A DNA stretch of 64,000 nucleotides from Streptomyces hygroscopicus subsp. hygroscopicus (GCF_030269125.1 NZ_BSSM01000020.1:62001-126000), one strand, 5' to 3'. Counted from the stretch's first letter, positions 32,439-41,372 are shown. Numbers and translations: made by a program. Notes: generated by a model not told the origin, from the letters alone.

Positions 32439-33305
32439 ATGACGCCCCGAGATGCAGCAGACGACAACCCCAGCCGGTGGTCCGATCTGGACCGCCCGCC
32501 GCTGAACGCGGCCGCCCTGCGCCGCGCGCTGGTGCGCGGGGGCGGGCTGTGGTCCGAGCTGGAGGTGGTGCAGCGCACCGGCTCGACCAACAACGATCTC
32601 GTCGCGCGCGCCGCGGCCGGTCCGGTGGCCGAGGGCACGGTACTGGTGGCGGAGGAGCAGACGGCCGCGAAGGGCCGCCTGGACCGCCGCTGGACGGCTC
32701 CGCCGCGCTCGGGCCTCTTCGTCTCCGTTCTGCTGCGGCCCGCCGAGGTGCCGGTGGCCCGCTGGGGGTGGCTGCCGCTGCTCACCGGGGTCGCGGTGGC
32801 GACGGGGCTGGCGCGGGCGGCGGGCGTCGACACGGCGCTGAAGTGGCCGAACGACCTGCTGGTGACGGTCGGCGGGGAGGAGCGCAAGGCCGGGGGCATC
32901 CTCCTGGAGCGGGCCGGCGACGACGGCGTGGTCATCGGCTTCGGCCTCAACGTCTCGCTGCGCGCCGAGGAACTGCCGGTCCCGCAGGCGGGCTCGCTGC
33001 TGCTGGCCGGCGCGGCGACCACGGACCGCGACCCGCTGCTGCGGGCGGTCCTGCGCTCCCTGGAGGACTGGTACGGCCGCTGGCGCGCCGCTGCGGGCGA
33101 CCCCGCCGAGTCCGGCCTCCAGGACGCCTACGCGGCCGGCTGCGCCACGCTCGGCCGCACGGTGCGGGCGCAGCTGCCCGGCGACCGCGACATCGTCGGC
33201 GAGGCGGTGGCCATCGACGGCGACGGCCGCCTGGTCATCGCCACGTCCGAGGGGGTGCAGGAGCCGGTGGGGGCGGGGGACATCGTGCACCTGAGGCCGG
33301 CGTGA
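32439..33305 (+). CDS. birA: Biotin-[acetyl-CoA-carboxylase] ligase
   Basis: 288 residues from the ATG at 32439. TAGGGT lies seven bases before the start, an apparent leaderless promoter. The catalytic core is visible: R-T-G-S-T-N-N-D, biotin-binding G-R-x-D-R-R-W (A-K-G-R-L-D-R-R-W-T), K-W-P-N-D-L-L and K-A-G-G-I-L-L-E, with a C-terminal SH3-like domain. The DNA-binding N-terminal domain of E. coli BirA is absent, so it only biotinylates. Its neighbours encode the carboxylase whose carrier domain it would modify. Confidence 0.94.
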   Translation: MTPRDAADDNPSRWSDLDRPPLNAAALRRALVRGGGLWSELEVVQRTGSTNNDLVARAAAGPVAEGTVLVAEEQTAAKGRLDRRWTAPPRSGLFVSVLLRPAEVPVARWGWLPLLTGVAVATGLARAAGVDTALKWPNDLLVTVGGEERKAGGILLERAGDDGVVIGFGLNVSLRAEELPVPQAGSLLLAGAATTDRDPLLRAVLRSLEDWYGRWRAAAGDPAESGLQDAYAAGCATLGRTVRAQLPGDRDIVGEAVAIDGDGRLVIATSEGVQEPVGAGDIVHLRPA

Positions 33306-34464
33306 GCGCGGCGCCCCGGGAACCACGCGCTCGGCCTTGACGGCGCCGCGGCCCGGGAGGGGGCCGCGTGTCCGGGTCGGCGGGTGCCCCGGCGCCCGCG
33401 CGTGCCGCCCCACGCGGCCCGGCTGCCCCCAGGCCGCGTCGGGCGGCTGCGTCGCGCTCGGGGGTGCGGCTGTCCGGTGCCGCGGTGCCGCGGCGTGCTG
33501 TGTGTCGGCTGGGTCGTGGTTCCCACTGCGAGGCGCGGCGTTCGGCGGTGAGGCGCTGTGGTTCGGGGTGGTGGGCCCGGGGTGGGGGCGCTTGTCCGCG
33601 GGGGGAGGCGGTCAGGCGCCGGTCCGTGTCGCCCGCTGGGCGGTGGCGTGTGCTCGGGGAGGTGCGGCCGTCCGGGGCCGTGGCGTGCGTCGGCCGGGTC
33701 GTGGTTCCCAGGTGGGAGGCGCGGCGCTCGGCCGGGGCGGCGGGTCGCCCGCGCGCGTGGGCGCGGTGGCGCGCAGGCCATGAGGAGGGCGGGGAGGGTG
33801 GGCGGCGGAGGCCGCCCACCCGCACTCAGGGCCGGGGCGATGCCGGACACGAGCGGGACGAGGCCCGCGGCGAGGCCGGCGCGGACCACCGCGTCCTCCC
33901 GCGACCGGTCGAGGGGCCGCGTACCGGCGGACGCTCCGCGGTGTGCGACAGCACGTCCTCTCCGGCGGCGGCCGGGTTCGGCGAGGACGCCGAGCGGCTG
34001 TGCAGTGCGCCGTCCGGCAGCACGATGTCGGGTCGTTCCCGCGCGGGGTCTTCAGCAGGCCCGGCGCGCGTCACCGCGAGCAGGCCGGTGACGGTGGTGA
34101 CGCGGCGAGGCAGCCGGTCCGCAGGTCCTCGTGGACGCGGTCGAGCTGGACGCCGAGCGTCGCGCTTGCACGCCGCGACGGTCCGAGGCGGCGCCCCGGC
34201 CCCCCGGAGGGGGCGGGGCCCTGGCCCCGGCGCCTCCGCCGCGTGCGCCCGCCGGACCGCGGGTGCGCACGGCGGGCGCGCCCCCCATGCTGTTGGCGGG
34301 GGCCGGGTACCGCGGGCCCCCGCGGAACGTCGGCCCCGACCCCGGCGCACGGACCGGTACGGGCAAGTGGACTCGGCCGAACCCGACGGAGTGAGCTGGC
34401 GCACACCTGCCGTAGAGTTGAGGCCGGTCGTACCTGACCGCGGCAGATCGGAAGGGCAGCAGGC
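33306..34464. other. 1.16-kb gene-free region with imperfect direct repeats
   Basis: No gene can be defended between birA and the adenylate cyclase gene. Several long open frames exist on both strands but encode Arg/Pro/Gly/Ala-rich strings without domains. Two similar roughly 45-bp tracts lie at about 33502-33545 and 33688-33732. Part of the minus strand near 34020-34060 reads R-P-D-I-V-L-P-D, faintly like a response regulator, which is not enough to call a remnant. Confidence 0.5.
33502..33732. repeat. Imperfect direct repeat pair (~45 bp, 186 bp apart)
   Basis: Both copies contain GGGTCGTGGTTCCCA followed by GAGGCGCGGCG and TCGGC after a few variable bases, at about 33502-33545 and 33688-33732. 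Confidence 0.7.
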
Positions 34465-35586
34465 GTGACCGTCGACGACACGGGCCCCGGCGAGCAGGAC
34501 CGGACGGACCCCAGCGCCGCCGACTCCGGCGAGGACCCGCTCGCGCTCCGTCTCGAACAGCTCATCCTGGGCGCCGAGCGTCGCTACACCCCCTTCCAGG
34601 CCGCCCGCAGCGCCGGCGTCTCCATGGAGCTGGCGTCCCGCTTCTGGCGGGCGATGGGATTCGCGGACATAGGCCAGGCCAAGGCCCTCACCGAGGCCGA
34701 CGTGCTCGCCCTGCGCCGCCTCGCCGGTCTCGTGGAGGCGGGCCTGCTCAGCGAGGCCATGGCCGTGCAGGTGGCCCGGTCAACCGGGCAGACCACCGCC
34801 CGGTTGGCCGAGTGGCAGATCGATTCCTTCCTGGAGGGCCTGACCGAGCCCCCCGAGCCCGGCATGACCCGCACCGAGGTGACGTACCCCCTGATCGAGC
34901 TGCTGCTGCCGGAGCTGGAGGAGTTCCTGGTCTACGTCTGGCGCCGGCAGCTCGCCGCCGCCACCGGCCGCGTCGTCCAGGCCGCGGACGACGAGGAGAT
35001 GGTCGACCGCCGCCTCGCCGTCGGCTTCGCCGACCTCGTCGGGTTCACCCGTCTGACCCGGCGCATGGAGGAGGAGGAGCTCGGCGAACTCGTCGAGGCC
35101 TTCGAGACCACCGCCGCCGACCTGGTGGCCGCGCGCGGCGGCCGGCTCATCAAGACCCTCGGCGACGAGGTGCTGTTCGCCGCGGACGACGCGGGCACGG
35201 CCGCGGACATCGCGCTGCGCCTGGTGGAGACGCTGGCGCACGACGAGACCATGCCGGAGCTGCGCGTCGGCATGGCGTTCGGCACCGTGACCACCCGGAT
35301 GGGCGATGTGTTCGGTACGACGGTGAACCTCGCCTCCCGGCTGACCTCCATCGCCCCACGCGACGCCGTCCTGATGGACAGCGCGTTCGCCCAGGAGCTG
35401 ATCCGCGCCGGCGAGGCGCCCGTCTCCGAGGCGGAGGCGGCCGAGGCCGCGGCGGCCGCCGAGAAGGAGGGCGAGGAGGCGCCGACCTACCGCTTCGCGC
35501 TCCAGCCGATGTGGCAGCGCCCGGTGCGCGGCCTCGGCGTGGTCGAACCGTGGCTGCTGACCCGCAGGGACGGCCGGCAGCAGTAG
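34465..35586 (+). CDS. cya: Class III adenylate cyclase
   Basis: 373 residues from the GTG at 34465. The N-terminal half (about 25-165) is a helical regulatory region starting with a HTH-like R-Y-T-P-F-Q-A-A-R-S-A-G-V-S segment. The cyclase homology domain (about 180-330) has V-G-F-A-D-L-V-G-F-T-R-L (metal Asp190), L-G-D-E-V-L-F-A (metal Asp234) and N-L-A-S-R-L near 290. It makes cAMP; in S. coelicolor the orthologue in this neighbourhood affects germination and development. An Ala/Glu-rich insert at about 330-350 is low-complexity. Confidence 0.93.
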   Translation: MTVDDTGPGEQDRTDPSAADSGEDPLALRLEQLILGAERRYTPFQAARSAGVSMELASRFWRAMGFADIGQAKALTEADVLALRRLAGLVEAGLLSEAMAVQVARSTGQTTARLAEWQIDSFLEGLTEPPEPGMTRTEVTYPLIELLLPELEEFLVYVWRRQLAAATGRVVQAADDEEMVDRRLAVGFADLVGFTRLTRRMEEEELGELVEAFETTAADLVAARGGRLIKTLGDEVLFAADDAGTAADIALRLVETLAHDETMPELRVGMAFGTVTTRMGDVFGTTVNLASRLTSIAPRDAVLMDSAFAQELIRAGEAPVSEAEAAEAAAAAEKEGEEAPTYRFALQPMWQRPVRGLGVVEPWLLTRRDGRQQ

Positions 35587-35590
35587 TCCG

Positions 35591-36217
35591 TCACCCCCCG
35601 TGGCCGTCGAGTACGTCCACACAGAGGACGATGATCGGCAGGCAGAGTCCGCCGGGTCCCGGCGCCGGGGTGCTCGGGGCCGGGGTGGGTGCCGGCGGCT
35701 GCGTGGGGTGCGAGGTGGGCGCGGGAGGCGCCGGTGCGGTGGCCGTGGGCCGCGGCGGGGCGCTCGGTGCCGTGCTCTTCCCGGGCGCCGGTGGCACCGT
35801 ACGTCCGGAGCCGCCGGGCCTCGCCGCGGACCCGGTGGGCGCCGGTGCGGGACTCCGTCGGCCCCGTGCGGTGGCCGCCGAGTGCGGCAGGGCGGGGACC
35901 GCGGTGCCGACGGCGGTGGCGGTCGTGCCCGCGGGTCCGCCGGCCGTACGGCCGCCGTCCCCGGTCCCGTCGCTCGCGAGCCCGCCGCCCGGGTCGAGCC
36001 GCGGTTCGGCCGCGGCGGTCCCCGGGGCGCCGACGCCGGACTCCGGGGACATGCGGACCAGGCTGAGCACCCCGGCCGCGAGGACGAGCCCGCCGGCGGC
36101 GAGCCATGCCCTGCGGGGGCGGGGTTTGCGGTGCCGGCCGCGGCGAAGGCCCGAGAACCAGCCGCCGCCGGGCTCCGCCGGTGTCGTCGCGTCCCGCGCG
36201 GCACGTGTCGCTGTCAT
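35591..36217 (-). CDS. Single-pass membrane protein with Pro/Ala/Thr-rich exported region
   Basis: 208 residues. A basic cytoplasmic start (G-L-R-R-G-R-H-R-K-P-R-P-R-R) is followed by one membrane helix at about 38-54 (A-W-L-A-A-G-G-L-V-L-A-A-G-V-L). A long, disordered Pro/Thr/Ala/Gly region follows. The final 18 residues regain structure: G-G-L-C-L-P-I-I-V-L-C-V-D-V-L-D-G, with two Cys. It is convergent with and almost touches cya. The conserved-looking hydrophobic C-terminus on a disordered stalk is unusual; no function known. Confidence 0.75.
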   Translation of the reverse strand: MTATRAARDATTPAEPGGGWFSGLRRGRHRKPRPRRAWLAAGGLVLAAGVLSLVRMSPESGVGAPGTAAAEPRLDPGGGLASDGTGDGGRTAGGPAGTTATAVGTAVPALPHSAATARGRRSPAPAPTGSAARPGGSGRTVPPAPGKSTAPSAPPRPTATAPAPPAPTSHPTQPPAPTPAPSTPAPGPGGLCLPIIVLCVDVLDGHGG

Positions 36218-36405
36218 GTCGTCTCTCCCCCCACGCCCCCGACCGCGCAGCGCACGCTATGCGCTCGTGTGGGTGATGTGGACCGAGACGGCCGTGATGT
36301 CACTCGAACGGGTGTAGCGGTTCGGGGTTTCCCGCGGTCGGGTGCGACTGCGATGATCGGGCCGACAGGGGTTAACCCGCGTTAACACGTGTACCGGAGG
36401 ATGCG

Positions 36406-37200
36406 ATGAGCGAGGCGCGGTTCGGGGAGTTCGTGCTGGTAAGGCGGCACGGGTACGTCGCGGAGCTGGTCCTGGACCGGCCCAAGGCGATGAACGCCGT
36501 CTCCACGGAGATGGCCCGCTCGATCGCGGCCGCGTGTACGGCGCTGGGGGCGGACCGGGACGCGCGGGCGGTCGTCCTGACGTCGTCGCACGAACGGGCG
36601 TTCTGTGTCGGCGCGGACCTCAAGGAGCGCAACTCCTTCAGCGACGCGGACCTGATGCGCCAGCGCCCCGTGGCCCGGGGGGCGTACACCGGGGTGCTGG
36701 AGCTGCCGATGCCGACGATCGCCGCGGTGCACGGGTTCGCGCTGGGCGGCGGGTTCGAGCTGGCGCTGTCCTGCGACCTGATCGTGGCCGACCGTACGGC
36801 CGTGGTGGGGCTGCCGGAGGTCTCCGTGGGCGTGATCCCGGGCGGTGGCGGTACGCAGCTGCTGCCGCGGCGGGTCGGCGCGGCGCGGGCGGCCGAGCTG
36901 GTCTTCTCGGCGCGCCGGCTGGAGGCGGCGGAGGCCGGTGAGATGGGGCTCGTGGACCACGTGGTCGAGGAGGGCCGGGACCGGGAGGAGGCCCTGGAGC
37001 TGGCGGCGCGGATCGCGGCCAATTCCCCGGTGGGCCTGCGGGCGGCGAAGCGGGCGCTGCGGCTGGGCCAGGGGCTCGACCTCCGCGCGGGGCTCGAGGT
37101 CGAGGACGCGGCGTGGCGCTCGGTGGCCTTCTCCGGCGACCGGGCGGAGGGTGTCGCGGCCTTCAACGAGAAGCGCAAGCCGGAGTGGCCGGGGGAGTAG
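36406..37200 (+). CDS. Enoyl-CoA hydratase/isomerase-family protein
   Basis: 264 residues. Crotonase features: L-D-R-P-K-A-M-N-A-V-S, F-C-V-G-A-D-L-K-E (oxyanion hole), V-H-G-F-A-L-G-G-G-F-E-L-A-L-S-C-D (first catalytic Glu) and L-P-E-V-S-V-G-V-I-P-G-G-G-G-T-Q (second Glu). Both acidic residues needed for hydration are present. A role in beta-oxidation or branched-chain acyl-CoA degradation is likely; the exact substrate is not visible. It stands alone with its own 188-bp upstream region. Confidence 0.9.
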   Translation: MSEARFGEFVLVRRHGYVAELVLDRPKAMNAVSTEMARSIAAACTALGADRDARAVVLTSSHERAFCVGADLKERNSFSDADLMRQRPVARGAYTGVLELPMPTIAAVHGFALGGGFELALSCDLIVADRTAVVGLPEVSVGVIPGGGGTQLLPRRVGAARAAELVFSARRLEAAEAGEMGLVDHVVEEGRDREEALELAARIAANSPVGLRAAKRALRLGQGLDLRAGLEVEDAAWRSVAFSGDRAEGVAAFNEKRKPEWPGE

Positions 37201-37292
37201 GTTCCCCCGGACCGGAAGGCGTCACGCCGAACGGAGCCCCTGTTCGCCGCACTCATACCCCGAATTGGAAAAATCCTCCCTAACCTGGAGTA

Positions 37293-38435
37293 ATGGGCGA
37301 CGACGAGCGGCTGGCCGCGGTGGTGGCGCTGGCGCAGGGGATGGCCGCGGCGCACACCCCCCAGGACTCGTGGCAGGCCGCCGCGCTGGGCGCCTGCCAC
37401 GCGCTGGACGGCAGCTTCGCCGCGCTGTCGGTGTGGGAGCGGGAACTGGGGCGGCTGCGCGTCCTGGTGAACGTCGGGGACCGGTGCGCGGACGAGGAGG
37501 AGTTCCCGGAGGCGGAGTCCTACCCGGTGCACCAGTTCCCGGAGATCACCGAGTTCCTGCACGAGCGCTGGGCCGGCGGCGGCGGTCCCAACGCCTGGGT
37601 GGAGACGGCGGAGGGCACGGCCGCCGGCACCCCCGGCTACTTCCACCAGCGCGTCGCCGCCCTGCGCCGCCGCGGCCGGGGCTGCTGCGTCGTCGCCCCG
37701 GTCGTGCTGCACGGCAGGGCCTGGGGCGAGGTGTACGTCGCCCGCGCCACCGGGTCCCCCGTCTTCGGGCGCGCCGACGCCGACTTCGCCACCGTCCTCG
37801 CGGCCGTCGTCGCCGCGGGCCTCGCGCAGACCGAGCGCCTCGAAGAGGCCCGCCGGCTCGCCTACACCGACGCCCTGACCGGCCTCGCCAACCGTCGTGC
37901 CGTCGACGTGCGTCTCGACGAGGCGCTGGAACGGCACCGCGCCGACGGTGCCGTCGTCAGCCTCGTGGTCTGCGACCTCAACGGGCTCAAACGGGTCAAC
38001 GACACCCAGGGCCACGCCGTCGGCGACCGGCTCCTGGAGCGCTTCGGCTCGGTGCTCTCGCTGTGCGGCGCGATGGTGCCGGGCGCCCTGGTCGCGCGGC
38101 TCGGCGGGGACGAGTTCTGCCTCCTCGCGGTCGGTCCGCCCGCCGACGACGTGGTCAAGGCGGCGGACGAACTGTGCCGCCGTGCGGGCGGGTTGGAGCT
38201 GGGGGAGGGCGTCGCCTGCGGGGTCGCCTCGACCGGGGACCCGATCGGCCCGGTGGACGACGCGCGGCGGCTGTTCCGCCTCGCGGACGCGGCCCAGTAC
38301 CGTGCCAAGGCCATGCGCGCCGACCGCCCCGTGGTCGCCGGCCGCGAGGGCCCCGACGACCCCGTCGTCCGCCTCGCCGACGAACCGCCCCCCACCCGCG
38401 CCGAACGCCGCCGCTTCCGCGGCCGCAATCCCTGA
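37293..38435 (+). CDS. GAF-GGDEF protein (putative diguanylate cyclase)
   Basis: 380 residues. The N-terminal 180 residues look like a GAF sensor domain with no membrane segment, so it is cytosolic. The GGDEF domain (about 188-330) has D-A-L-T-G-L-A-N-R-R, C-D-L-N-G-L-K-R-V-N-D and an intact G-G-D-E-F at 271-275, so cyclic-di-GMP synthesis is expected. No R-x-x-D inhibitory site precedes it. In Streptomyces c-di-GMP acts through BldD and WhiG control to time development. TAACCT and a GGAG lie just before the ATG. Confidence 0.9.
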   Translation: MGDDERLAAVVALAQGMAAAHTPQDSWQAAALGACHALDGSFAALSVWERELGRLRVLVNVGDRCADEEEFPEAESYPVHQFPEITEFLHERWAGGGGPNAWVETAEGTAAGTPGYFHQRVAALRRRGRGCCVVAPVVLHGRAWGEVYVARATGSPVFGRADADFATVLAAVVAAGLAQTERLEEARRLAYTDALTGLANRRAVDVRLDEALERHRADGAVVSLVVCDLNGLKRVNDTQGHAVGDRLLERFGSVLSLCGAMVPGALVARLGGDEFCLLAVGPPADDVVKAADELCRRAGGLELGEGVACGVASTGDPIGPVDDARRLFRLADAAQYRAKAMRADRPVVAGREGPDDPVVRLADEPPPTRAERRRFRGRNP

Positions 38436-38498
38436 GGGCTGCGACGAAGCCCACACCACCGCGTAAGGGGCGCTCCCCGTCCCCACTAGTGACAGCAT

Positions 38499-38511
38499 CG
38501 CATTCAATGCG
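38499..38511. promoter_or_regulatory. Palindrome CGCATTCAATGCG upstream of hutH
   Basis: Perfect 6-bp arms around a single C. Immediately downstream is TACGCT (38512-38517), a TANNNT hexamer seven bases from the ATG at 38525. The arrangement suggests an operator overlapping a leaderless hutH promoter; S. griseus hutH is known to be repressor-controlled, but the link to this site is inferred. Confidence 0.6.
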
Positions 38512-38524
38512 TACGCTCCTGAAT

Positions 38525-40069
38525 ATGGATATGCACACTGTGGTGGTGGGGACGTCCGGTGTCTCGGCGTCCGACGTTCTCGCCGTGGCACGCGGCGCTG
38601 CCCGGATCGAGCTGTCGGAGGAGGCCCTGGCGGCGCTGGCCGCGGCCCGCGAGATCGTGGACGCGCTGGCGGCCAAGCCGGACCCGGTCTACGGCGTCTC
38701 CACCGGCTTCGGCGCGCTGGCGACCCGCCACATCAGCCCGGAGCTCCGCGCCCAGTTGCAGCGCAACATCGTCCGCTCGCACGCCGCCGGCATGGGCCCG
38801 CGGGTGGAGCGGGAAGTCGTACGGGCGCTGATGTTCCTGCGCCTGAAGACCGTTTGCTCCGGACACACCGGCGTACGTCCCGAGGTCGCGCGGACCATGG
38901 CCGACGTGCTCAACGCCGGGATCACCCCGGTCGTGCACGAGTACGGCTCCCTCGGCTGTTCGGGCGACCTCGCCCCGCTGTCGCACTGCGCCCTGACCCT
39001 CATGGGCGAGGGTGAGGCCGAGGGTCCCGACGGGGTCGTGCGGCCCGCCGGCGAACTGCTCGCCGCGCACGGGATCCAGCCCGTCGAGCTGCGCGAGAAG
39101 GAGGGCCTCGCCCTGCTCAACGGCACCGACGGCATGCTCGGCATGCTGGTCATGGCCCTCGCCGACCTCGACACCCTCTACAAGTCCGCCGACATCACCG
39201 CCGCACTCAGCCTGGAGGCGCTGCTCGGCACCGACAAGGTGCTCGCGCCCGAACTGCACGCGATCCGCCCGCACCCGGGCCAGGGCGCCGCGGCCGCCAA
39301 CATGCTCGCCGTGCTGAAGGGGTCGCAGCTCACCGGGCACCACCAGGACGACGCCCCGCGCGTCCAGGACGCCTACTCCGTGCGCTGCGCCCCGCAGGTC
39401 GCCGGCGCCGGCCGCGACACCATGGCGCACGCCCGCCTGGTCGCCGAGCGCGAGCTGGCCTCCGCCGTCGACAACCCCGTCGTCCTGCCCGACGGCCGCG
39501 TGGAGTCCAACGGCAACTTCCACGGCGCGCCGGTCGCCTACGTCCTGGACTTCCTCGCCGTCGCCGCCGCCGACCTCGGCTCCATCGCCGAGCGCCGCAC
39601 GGACCGGCTGCTGGACAAGAACCGAAGCCACGGCCTGCCGCCGTTCCTCGCCGACGACGCGGGCGTGGACTCCGGCCTGATGATCGCCCAGTACACGCAG
39701 GCCGCCCTGGTCAGCGAGATGAAGCGGCTCGCCGTACCGGCCTCCGCGGACTCCATCCCGTCCTCCGCCATGCAGGAGGACCACGTCTCCATGGGCTGGT
39801 CGGCCGCGCGCAAGCTGCGCACCGCCGTGGACAACCTCACCCGGATCATCGCGATCGAGCTGTACGCGGCCACCCGCGCCCTCCAGCTGCGCGAGGGCCT
39901 GAGCCCGGCGCCCGCCTCGCGGGCCGTGATCGAGGCCGCCCGCGCCGCCGGGGTCCAGGGGCCGGGCCCGGACCGCTTCCTGGCGCCCGACCTGGCCGCG
40001 GCCGACGCCTTCGTGCGCGGCGGCCACCTGGTCGCGGCCGTGGAGTCGGTCACCGGCCCGCTGCGGTAA
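38525..40069 (+). CDS. hutH: Histidine ammonia-lyase
   Basis: 514 residues from the ATG at 38525 (M-D-M-H-T-V-V-V-G); ATG 38531 is also possible. It converts L-histidine to urocanate and ammonia, the first step of histidine use. The MIO prosthetic group forms from C145-S146-G147 in Y-G-S-L-G-C-S-G-D-L-A-P; Streptomyces enzymes have Cys-Ser-Gly where most have Ala-Ser-Gly. Tyr56 in V-Y-G-V-S-T-G-F-G and the R-D-T / Q-E-D-H-V-S-M-G segments complete the active site. The other hut genes are not adjacent, as usual in Streptomyces. A terminator follows at 40082. Confidence 0.96.
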   Translation: MDMHTVVVGTSGVSASDVLAVARGAARIELSEEALAALAAAREIVDALAAKPDPVYGVSTGFGALATRHISPELRAQLQRNIVRSHAAGMGPRVEREVVRALMFLRLKTVCSGHTGVRPEVARTMADVLNAGITPVVHEYGSLGCSGDLAPLSHCALTLMGEGEAEGPDGVVRPAGELLAAHGIQPVELREKEGLALLNGTDGMLGMLVMALADLDTLYKSADITAALSLEALLGTDKVLAPELHAIRPHPGQGAAAANMLAVLKGSQLTGHHQDDAPRVQDAYSVRCAPQVAGAGRDTMAHARLVAERELASAVDNPVVLPDGRVESNGNFHGAPVAYVLDFLAVAAADLGSIAERRTDRLLDKNRSHGLPPFLADDAGVDSGLMIAQYTQAALVSEMKRLAVPASADSIPSSAMQEDHVSMGWSAARKLRTAVDNLTRIIAIELYAATRALQLREGLSPAPASRAVIEAARAAGVQGPGPDRFLAPDLAAADAFVRGGHLVAAVESVTGPLR

Positions 40070-40081
40070 CCAGCCCGGAGA

Positions 40082-40111
40082 GGGGCCCCGTTGACGCGCG
40101 GGGTCCCTTTT
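40082..40111. terminator. Terminator after hutH
   Basis: GGGGCCCCG (40082-40090) and CGGGGTCCC (40099-40107) pair with one mismatch, followed by TTTT. It lies between hutH and the convergent lipoprotein gene. Confidence 0.75.
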
Positions 40112-40114
40112 CCG

Positions 40115-40897
40115 TCACTTCAGCCTGCTCTCCTGCGCCCGCACGACCGCGGGCGTCACCGTGTACGCCTTCCTGGCCGTCATCGCGCCCAGGTTCGTCG
40201 TGAAGTACACGGACACGGTGGAGCCGTGCCGGTCCACCTCGGCGTGCACGGGCGCCGCGCCCCCGCCGTCGCTCTGGTCCTCCTTCGCGGTCGCGGCGAA
40301 CGCCACCGACGCGTCCCCGCCGCCCGCGGGCTTCTCCTCGGCGACCTTGGTGAACCTCACCTCGGCGCCCGCCTGCCGGCCGGTGAAACCCCCCGCGCAC
40401 GCCTTCACCGCGGTGGACAGCGACTTCATGGCCTGCTCGGCGCCGCCCCCGTCGTACGAGGCCAGCGTCACCGTGGTGACGTCCCGGTCCAGGGACTTCC
40501 GCATCGCCTCCTCGAACTCGCCCTCGTCCAGGTCCTCCAGGGACGTCGGACTGGCCGAGGGCTGCTTGCGGGCGTTCTCGGTGGCCATGCGGTCGGTGCT
40601 CGCGGGCGCGTCGGTGGGCGGCAGGCCGCTCATCACCCGGGTCAGGGGAACGCAGTCCGCGTTGTCGGTGGTGATCCGCTTGGCACGGGCCTCGGTCACC
40701 GGGCCGACCTCGTAGCCGGGCAGTTCGGCCTTGGTGACGATCAGCTTCCTCAACTCGGCGGTGCTCAGCGCCTTGCGCGCGGAGCCCTCCTCCGAGGAGT
40801 TCCCGGACCCTCCGTCAGAACAGCCCGTGACAAGGGCGAACGACAGCACGCTCACGGCGATGGTGGCGCACAGCCGCACGCCCGATGATCTCTTCAT
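40115..40897 (-). CDS. Putative lipoprotein
   Basis: 260 residues. Signal peptide with lipobox A-L-V-T-G-C (Cys26), followed by a Ser/Gly-rich linker. The mature domain begins A-L-S-T-A-E-L-R-K-L-I-V-T-K-A-E-L-P-G-Y-E-V, a pattern seen in many Streptomyces lipoproteins of unknown function. It contains a second Cys pair (residues about 82 and 167) that could form a disulfide. No domain of known function was recognised. It is adjacent to a sortase-type surface protein gene on the same strand. Confidence 0.82.
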   Translation of the reverse strand: MKRSSGVRLCATIAVSVLSFALVTGCSDGGSGNSSEEGSARKALSTAELRKLIVTKAELPGYEVGPVTEARAKRITTDNADCVPLTRVMSGLPPTDAPASTDRMATENARKQPSASPTSLEDLDEGEFEEAMRKSLDRDVTTVTLASYDGGGAEQAMKSLSTAVKACAGGFTGRQAGAEVRFTKVAEEKPAGGGDASVAFAATAKEDQSDGGGAAPVHAEVDRHGSTVSVYFTTNLGAMTARKAYTVTPAVVRAQESRLK

Positions 40898-40939
40898 GGG
40901 CGAACTATGTAAGACCTGTCAAAGGTCGGTCAACGGAGT

Positions 40940-41263
40940 TTAAAATCCCAGGCGTTCGCGCCGTACCGAATAGACCACGAACCCGGCGCCGAGCGCGAGG
41001 AACAGACTGCCGCCGACGACGTACGGCGTGGTGTCCGGGCTTCCGGTGTCGGCGAGTTGCGCGTCGTCCGCCGTTCCCGTGGTCGTCGCCGACACCGTTC
41101 TGGCCTGCGTGGCGACCGGCGCGGAGAAGGCCGGGACGGACCCGGCCGCCGTACCCCGCGCAGGTCCCTCCTGGGATGCGTTCGCGGACGGGACGAACCA
41201 CAGGGCGCACAGCAGGGTGCCCGCGGCGGTGGCGGTCAGCAGCGGACGGCGAACGGATGACAC
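40940..41263 (-). CDS. LAXTG-anchored cell-surface protein (class E sortase substrate)
   Basis: 107 residues. A signal peptide (about 1-30, ending S-A-N-A-S) precedes a short Thr/Ala-rich ectodomain. The sorting signal is complete: L-A-D-T-G at 70-74, hydrophobic helix at about 81-98, then R-R-E-R at the C-terminus. LAXTG is recognised by class E sortases in high-GC Gram-positives. The exposed part would be only about 40 residues. No sortase gene is in the window. Confidence 0.85.
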   Translation of the reverse strand: MSSVRRPLLTATAAGTLLCALWFVPSANASQEGPARGTAAGSVPAFSAPVATQARTVSATTTGTADDAQLADTGSPDTTPYVVGGSLFLALGAGFVVYSVRRERLGF

Positions 41264-41372
41264 GGAATATCGATCCCCTTGTGACGCTGGCGAATTGGCC
41301 GTGCGAGGCGATGTTAGTGAAAGGCGCGGGTCACGGGAAAGTCACGGGAGGTTTCGGCCGTACGCTCCCGCC

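Noticed and set aside
33780..34404. Possible two-component system remnant on the minus strand
   Set aside because: A single R-P-D-I-V-L-P-D phrase and no receiver, HTH or kinase motifs; too weak against GC-rich coding-like noise.
36845..40069. A 1,074-codon frame ending in hutH
   Set aside because: The first 560 codons are out-of-frame readings of the hydratase and GGDEF genes; hutH starts at 38525.
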